Source of the DNA: JANNSW01 sp031431235
Lineage (GTDB): Bacteria; Pseudomonadota; Alphaproteobacteria; Rhizobiales; Hyphomicrobiaceae
Reading direction: 5' to 3'
NCBI GenBank assembly: GCA_031431235.1
Contig: JANPDA010000253.1
Location: 1 to 8,321, forward strand
DNA length: 8,321 bases
Part shown: in pieces, positions 5,509 through 8,321 of the stretch
Layout of the letters: every line of letters starts with the position of its first letter
Position numbering within the stretch: the first letter of the stretch is position 1
The notes under the pieces: generated by a model
Databases searched by the model: none
What the model was told of the DNA's origin: nothing
The model's input: the letters and a program-made list of their open reading frames with translations, nothing else
Translations under genes and position numbers: made by a program

Positions 5509-6213
5509 GTGGCCAGACCGCACGCCCACAAGGAGTTGGAAAAGGCGCTGGGCTATCGCTTCAAGGATCTGGAGCTGCTCCGGCGCGCACTGACCCATTC
5601 GAGCGCTCGCAAGAGCGAGCGGTCGGACGCCGACAACGAGCGGCTCGAGTTTCTCGGCGACCGGGTGCTCGGCCTCGTGGTCGCCGAGCTGATGCTGGAG
5701 GCGTTTCCCGAGGCCAGCGAAGGCGAGCTCGCACGCCGCTTCAACCGGCTGGTGCAGCGCGAGACGTGTGCCGAGATCGCCCGCGAGCTGAGCCTTCATG
5801 ATCATGTGATCCTGGCCGACTCCGAGGCGGCGGCCGGCGGGCGGCAAAAGGACGGAATTCTGGCGGACGCCTGCGAAGCGGTGATCGGCGCCGTGTTCCT
5901 CGATGGCGGCTTTGGCAAGGCACGAAAGTTGATCGCCGCCCGCTGGACCAGGCGAGCCGAGGAGGTCGGACCGGTGATACCGGATGCAAAGACAGCGCTG
6001 CAGGAATGGGCGCAAGGTCGCGGCCTGCACATTCCGCGCTATTGCGAGATCGATCGTAGCGGCCCGGCCCATGCGCCCCACTTCCAGACCGAGGTGCGCA
6101 TCGACGGCCTGCCGCCGGCGAGTGGATCGGGTCCGAGCAAACGTGCCGCCGAGCAGGCCGCCGCCCTGGCACTGCTGACGCGTGAGGGCATCTGGGAGCA
6201 TCGCAATGCCTGA
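5509..6213 (+). CDS. rnc: Ribonuclease III
   Basis: RNase III cleaves double-stranded RNA in rRNA precursors, mRNAs and sense/antisense duplexes. The 234-residue protein shows the catalytic domain signature NERLEFLGDRVLGLVV (43-58) with metal ligands E47 and D51, and a second metal pair D120 and E123 in ILADACEAVIGA. The C-terminal dsRNA-binding domain covers about 159-226, with DAKTALQEWAQ and the lysine-containing GPSKRAAEQAAALALL helix. Translation most likely starts at GTG 5509, because no ATG lies near enough to keep the N-terminal helix. The purine-rich AGGGG at 5501-5505 overlaps the last base of the lepB stop and sits only a few bases from the start. This supports coupling with lepB. 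The 3' end overlaps era by 8 bases. Confidence 0.95.
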   Translation: MARPHAHKELEKALGYRFKDLELLRRALTHSSARKSERSDADNERLEFLGDRVLGLVVAELMLEAFPEASEGELARRFNRLVQRETCAEIARELSLHDHVILADSEAAAGGRQKDGILADACEAVIGAVFLDGGFGKARKLIAARWTRRAEEVGPVIPDAKTALQEWAQGRGLHIPRYCEIDRSGPAHAPHFQTEVRIDGLPPASGSGPSKRAAEQAAALALLTREGIWEHRNA

Positions 6214-7141
6214 TACCAAGATCGACGAGCCCGCGCCAGCAGCGCACTCTGGCCCGACCCGCGCCGGTTTCGTCGCGCTGATCGGAGCGCCCAACGCCGG
6301 CAAATCGACCCTCGTCAATCGGCTGGTCGGTGCCAAGGTCTCGATTGTCAGCCACAAGGCCCAGACCACGCGTTCGCGCATCCGCGGCATCCTGATGGTC
6401 GGCGCGACGCAGCTGATCCTCGTCGACACCCCCGGCATTTTCGCACCCAAGCGCCGGCTCGACCGGGCGATGGTCAGCGCGGCCTGGGGCGGCGCCGGCG
6501 AAGCCGATGTGACCGCGCTCATCGTCGATGCCGCACGCGGGCTCGACGACAATGTGCGGGGGATCCACACCCGGCTCGGCGGCGGCCGCCACGTGCTCGT
6601 CCTCAACAAGATCGACCGGGTCAAGAAGGAGCGCCTGCTAGCGCTCGCCGAAGAGTCGAACCGGCTCGGCGGATTCGAGGCGACCTTCATGGTATCGGCG
6701 CTGGACGGCTCGGGCCTCGAGGACCTCGCCAGCCATCTGGCCGGCGCGATGCCGGAAGGACCGCTGCTCTACCCCGAGGACCAGGTGGCGGATGCGCCCA
6801 TGCGCATCATGGCGGCCGAGATCACGCGCGAGCGGATCTACCATTGGCTGCACGAGGAGCTGCCCTATGCTTCGACTGTCGAGACCACCTCGTGGAGCGA
6901 GCGCAAGGACGGCAGCGTGCGCATCGAGCAGACCATCTTCATCGAGCGCGAGAGCCAGCGCCGCATCGTGCTCGGTCACAAGGGCGAGGCGATCAAGCGC
7001 ATCTCGATGGAGGCCCGCATCGAGATCGGCCGGATGCTCGATCAGACCGTGCACCTGTTCCTGTTCGTCAAGGTGCGCGAGAACTGGGGCGACGACCCCG
7101 AGCGCTATAGCGAGATGGGGCTGGAATTCCCCAAGGATTGA
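6206..7141 (+). CDS. era: Era, GTPase for 30S ribosome assembly
   Basis: Era is an essential GTPase that binds the 3' end of 16S rRNA and assists small-subunit maturation. The 311-residue product has a GTPase domain with G1 GAPNAGKS (28-35), the switch segment KAQTTRSRIRG with T54/T55, G3 DTPG (74-77), G4 NKID (134-137) and G5 VSAL (163-166). The C-terminal KH domain (about 205-295) carries the RNA-binding GHKG loop (257-260), followed by EAIKRISMEARIEIG. I chose ATG 6206 over the in-frame GTG 6182 because GGGAG at 6194-6198 lies seven bases before the ATG. The start lies inside rnc, giving an 8-base overlap, so rnc and era are coupled; the two products act on the same rRNA. The gene ends 10 bases from the convergent YciI-family gene, with no room for a separate terminator. 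Confidence 0.96.
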   Translation: MPDTKIDEPAPAAHSGPTRAGFVALIGAPNAGKSTLVNRLVGAKVSIVSHKAQTTRSRIRGILMVGATQLILVDTPGIFAPKRRLDRAMVSAAWGGAGEADVTALIVDAARGLDDNVRGIHTRLGGGRHVLVLNKIDRVKKERLLALAEESNRLGGFEATFMVSALDGSGLEDLASHLAGAMPEGPLLYPEDQVADAPMRIMAAEITRERIYHWLHEELPYASTVETTSWSERKDGSVRIEQTIFIERESQRRIVLGHKGEAIKRISMEARIEIGRMLDQTVHLFLFVKVRENWGDDPERYSEMGLEFPKD

Positions 7142-7151
7142 ACGGGTTGGC

Positions 7152-7454
7152 TCAGTCGCTCACTACGCCGGCGAAAATGGCCCGGTTCCAGCGCCTGACG
7201 ATGACGTTGTGGCGCAGACCAGCCTTGGTCGCGGGATCGGCGTCGAACAGGGCCATCGCCTCGTCGCGGCTGTCGACATCGAGGACGAGGAGGCTGCCGA
7301 TCGGGGTCAGGCCGTCCTCGCTCCTGAGGCTGCCCGCGCACAGGATCTTGTCCTTGATCGACTGCTCGTAGGCCCAATGGGCATCCATCAGCGCCTGGTC
7401 GCGCCTGAGCCCCGCGCCATTGGGCCCGTCATCGCTGACGATCATCCAGGGCAT
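7152..7454 (-). CDS. YciI family protein
   Basis: This 100-residue small protein has the YCII fold pattern: a beta strand at the start, DAHWAYEQSIKDKILCAGSL (24-43) with the conserved His26, a GSLLVLDVDSRDEAMALF strand-helix (53-70), then the DPATKAGL segment with D73/P74 and a VIVRRW strand. Members are ferredoxin-like dimers with a His/Asp pair; some are dehalogenase- or dehydratase-like, but the role of most is unknown, and no substrate can be inferred here. The start at 7452-7454 is supported by AGGGAG at 7466-7461 on the minus strand, which overlaps the suhB stop codon. The gene follows suhB by 10 bases and is probably co-transcribed and coupled to it. MIV at 7443-7445 is an alternative start. 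Confidence 0.85.
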   Translation of the reverse strand: MPWMIVSDDGPNGAGLRRDQALMDAHWAYEQSIKDKILCAGSLRSEDGLTPIGSLLVLDVDSRDEAMALFDADPATKAGLRHNVIVRRWNRAIFAGVVSD

Positions 7455-7464
7455 CCAGCACTCC

Positions 7465-8256
7465 CTACTTCGGCGCCCCGATCATCCCGCCGAGCGCCTT
7501 CCTGATCGTCTCGTTGCCGGCGAGCACGCCGCCCGACTCGAAGATCCGGTCAGCCCCCTCGCAATCGGTGACGAAGCCGCCTGCCTCGCGCACCAGCACG
7601 ATGCCGGCGGCGAGATCCCAAGGTGAGAGACCGCGCTCCCAGAAACCATCGAGCCGGCCCGCCGCCACATAGGCGAGATCGAGCGCGGCAGCACCATAGC
7701 GCCGGACGCCGGACACTTCCGGCATCAGCCGCTCGCATTCGCTGAGGAACAGCTTGTGACCGCTGTCGCCGCGATTGGGGATGCCGGTGCCGATCACGCA
7801 GTCGGCGAGGGTCTTCCTCGCCGCAACCCGCAGCCGGCGATCGTTCAGGAAGGCGCCCTTGCCCTTCTCGGCCGTGTAGAGCTCATTCGTCACCGGGTTG
7901 TAGATCAGACCCGCGACCAAGGCGCCTTCCCGCTCGAGCCCGATCGAAATGGCGAAATGGGGAATGCCGTGCAGGAAGTTGGTGGTGCCGTCGAGCGGAT
8001 CGACGATCCAGCGGTGGGTCTGATCCTTGCCCGCGACCGCGCCGCGCTCCTCCATCAGGAAGCCATAGCCGTCACGTGCCCGCGCCAGCTCCTTGTAGAG
8101 GATGTCCTCGGCTTTGTGGTCGGCGGCCGAGACGAAATTGCCGGGCCCCTTGATCGACACCTGCAACTGCTCGACCTCGCCGAAATCGCGGGCGAGGCTG
8201 CGGCCGGCCTTGCGCGCGGCTGCGCACATGACGTTCATGAGTGCGGTAGGGGGCAT
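7465..8256 (-). CDS. suhB: Inositol monophosphatase family protein (SuhB-like)
   Basis: This 263-residue protein belongs to the Mg2+-dependent, lithium-sensitive phosphatases. Metal ligands are visible: E70 in LMEER (67-71), D86 and D89 in WIVDPLDGTTNFLHGIPHF (83-101), and D214 in the second signature SPWDLAAGIVLVREAGG (211-227). The N-terminus ALMNVMCAAARKAGRSLARD and the segment KGPGNFVSAADHKAE are typical of alphaproteobacterial SuhB. Family members hydrolyse inositol-1-phosphate; SuhB also has a role in rRNA transcription antitermination with Nus factors in E. coli, but that function cannot be read from this sequence. The start at 8254-8256 is preceded by a purine-rich AGAGAG on the minus strand. 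Length is normal. It leads a two-gene unit with the YciI-family gene and is convergent to era. Confidence 0.93.
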   Translation of the reverse strand: MPPTALMNVMCAAARKAGRSLARDFGEVEQLQVSIKGPGNFVSAADHKAEDILYKELARARDGYGFLMEERGAVAGKDQTHRWIVDPLDGTTNFLHGIPHFAISIGLEREGALVAGLIYNPVTNELYTAEKGKGAFLNDRRLRVAARKTLADCVIGTGIPNRGDSGHKLFLSECERLMPEVSGVRRYGAAALDLAYVAAGRLDGFWERGLSPWDLAAGIVLVREAGGFVTDCEGADRIFESGGVLAGNETIRKALGGMIGAPK

Positions 8257-8321
8257 CGCTCTCTCTGGCGGGTCGGGGCCGCAGTGGAGAGCGGGACCGG
8301 GCAGCGATGTGATGGCGAAGC
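8257..8321. other. Region upstream of suhB, nothing identified
   Basis: These 65 bases hold the suhB leader with its AGAGAG ribosome binding site. No stop codon occurs in any minus-strand frame, so I cannot tell whether an upstream gene reaches into it. I see no clear promoter. Confidence 0.3.

Noticed and set aside
6182..6205. GTG 6182 as era start
   Set aside because: It would add eight residues without family resemblance, whereas ATG 6206 has GGGAG at the right distance.
5741..6592. 283-codon minus-strand open frame opposite rnc/era
   Set aside because: Shadow of rnc and era with Arg/Pro-rich, motif-free translation.
5404..6690. 428-codon open frame on the minus strand opposite rnc and era
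   Set aside because: It lies antisense to two firmly identified genes, has low-complexity Arg/Ser/Ala/Pro composition, and shows no family motif. Long antisense frames are common in GC-rich DNA.
1..8321. CRISPR array, tRNA, rRNA, riboswitch or replication origin
   Set aside because: No regularly spaced direct repeats, tRNA-like cloverleaf sequences, rRNA segments or recognisable aptamer cores were seen on reading both strands.

Overview
The window reads as part of a GC-rich alphaproteobacterial chromosome. The gene order pdxJ-acpS-lepB-rnc-era is the conserved alphaproteobacterial arrangement, and the LepB and SuhB sequences also have an alphaproteobacterial look. Genus cannot be fixed from the window. 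No tRNA, rRNA, CRISPR array or complete mobile element was seen.

Three blocks can be separated. (1) Positions 1-2626 hold the 3' end of a ku gene (only its Lys/Ala-rich tail is inside the window) and a complete three-domain ligD, five bases apart. Together they form a two-gene cassette for non-homologous end joining: Ku binds broken DNA ends, and LigD trims, fills in and seals them. (2) Positions 2627-3414 contain no intact gene. This is a scar of mobile elements: a C-terminal IS21-type transposase (IstA) fragment on the + strand directly after ligD, about 290 bases that I could not assign, and on the - strand a frameshifted, internally deleted tyrosine recombinase of the kind that travels with IS91-type elements, joined to a short piece of IS91-type transposase. 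(3) Positions 3415-7141 are the core + strand operon: pdxJ (vitamin B6 ring closure), acpS (activation of acyl carrier protein), lepB (signal peptidase I), rnc (RNase III) and era (ribosome-assembly GTPase). Junctions are tight: pdxJ/acpS overlap by ATGA, lepB/rnc are 7 bases apart, and rnc/era overlap by 8 bases. The only sizeable gap, between acpS and lepB, holds a palindrome and a possible promoter.

On the right, a convergent - strand pair, suhB (inositol monophosphatase family) then a YciI-family gene, ends 10 bases from era. recO, the usual gene after era in many relatives, is absent here.

The core genes look ordinary. The points most worth a second look are the end-joining cassette lying against mobile-element debris at the border of a core operon, the composite int/tnpA relic, unusual substitutions beside the catalytic histidine in the LigD phosphoesterase domain, and a sigma70-like promoter placed so that pdxJ mRNA might be leaderless. 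I see no convincing evidence of a wholly new system in the window.
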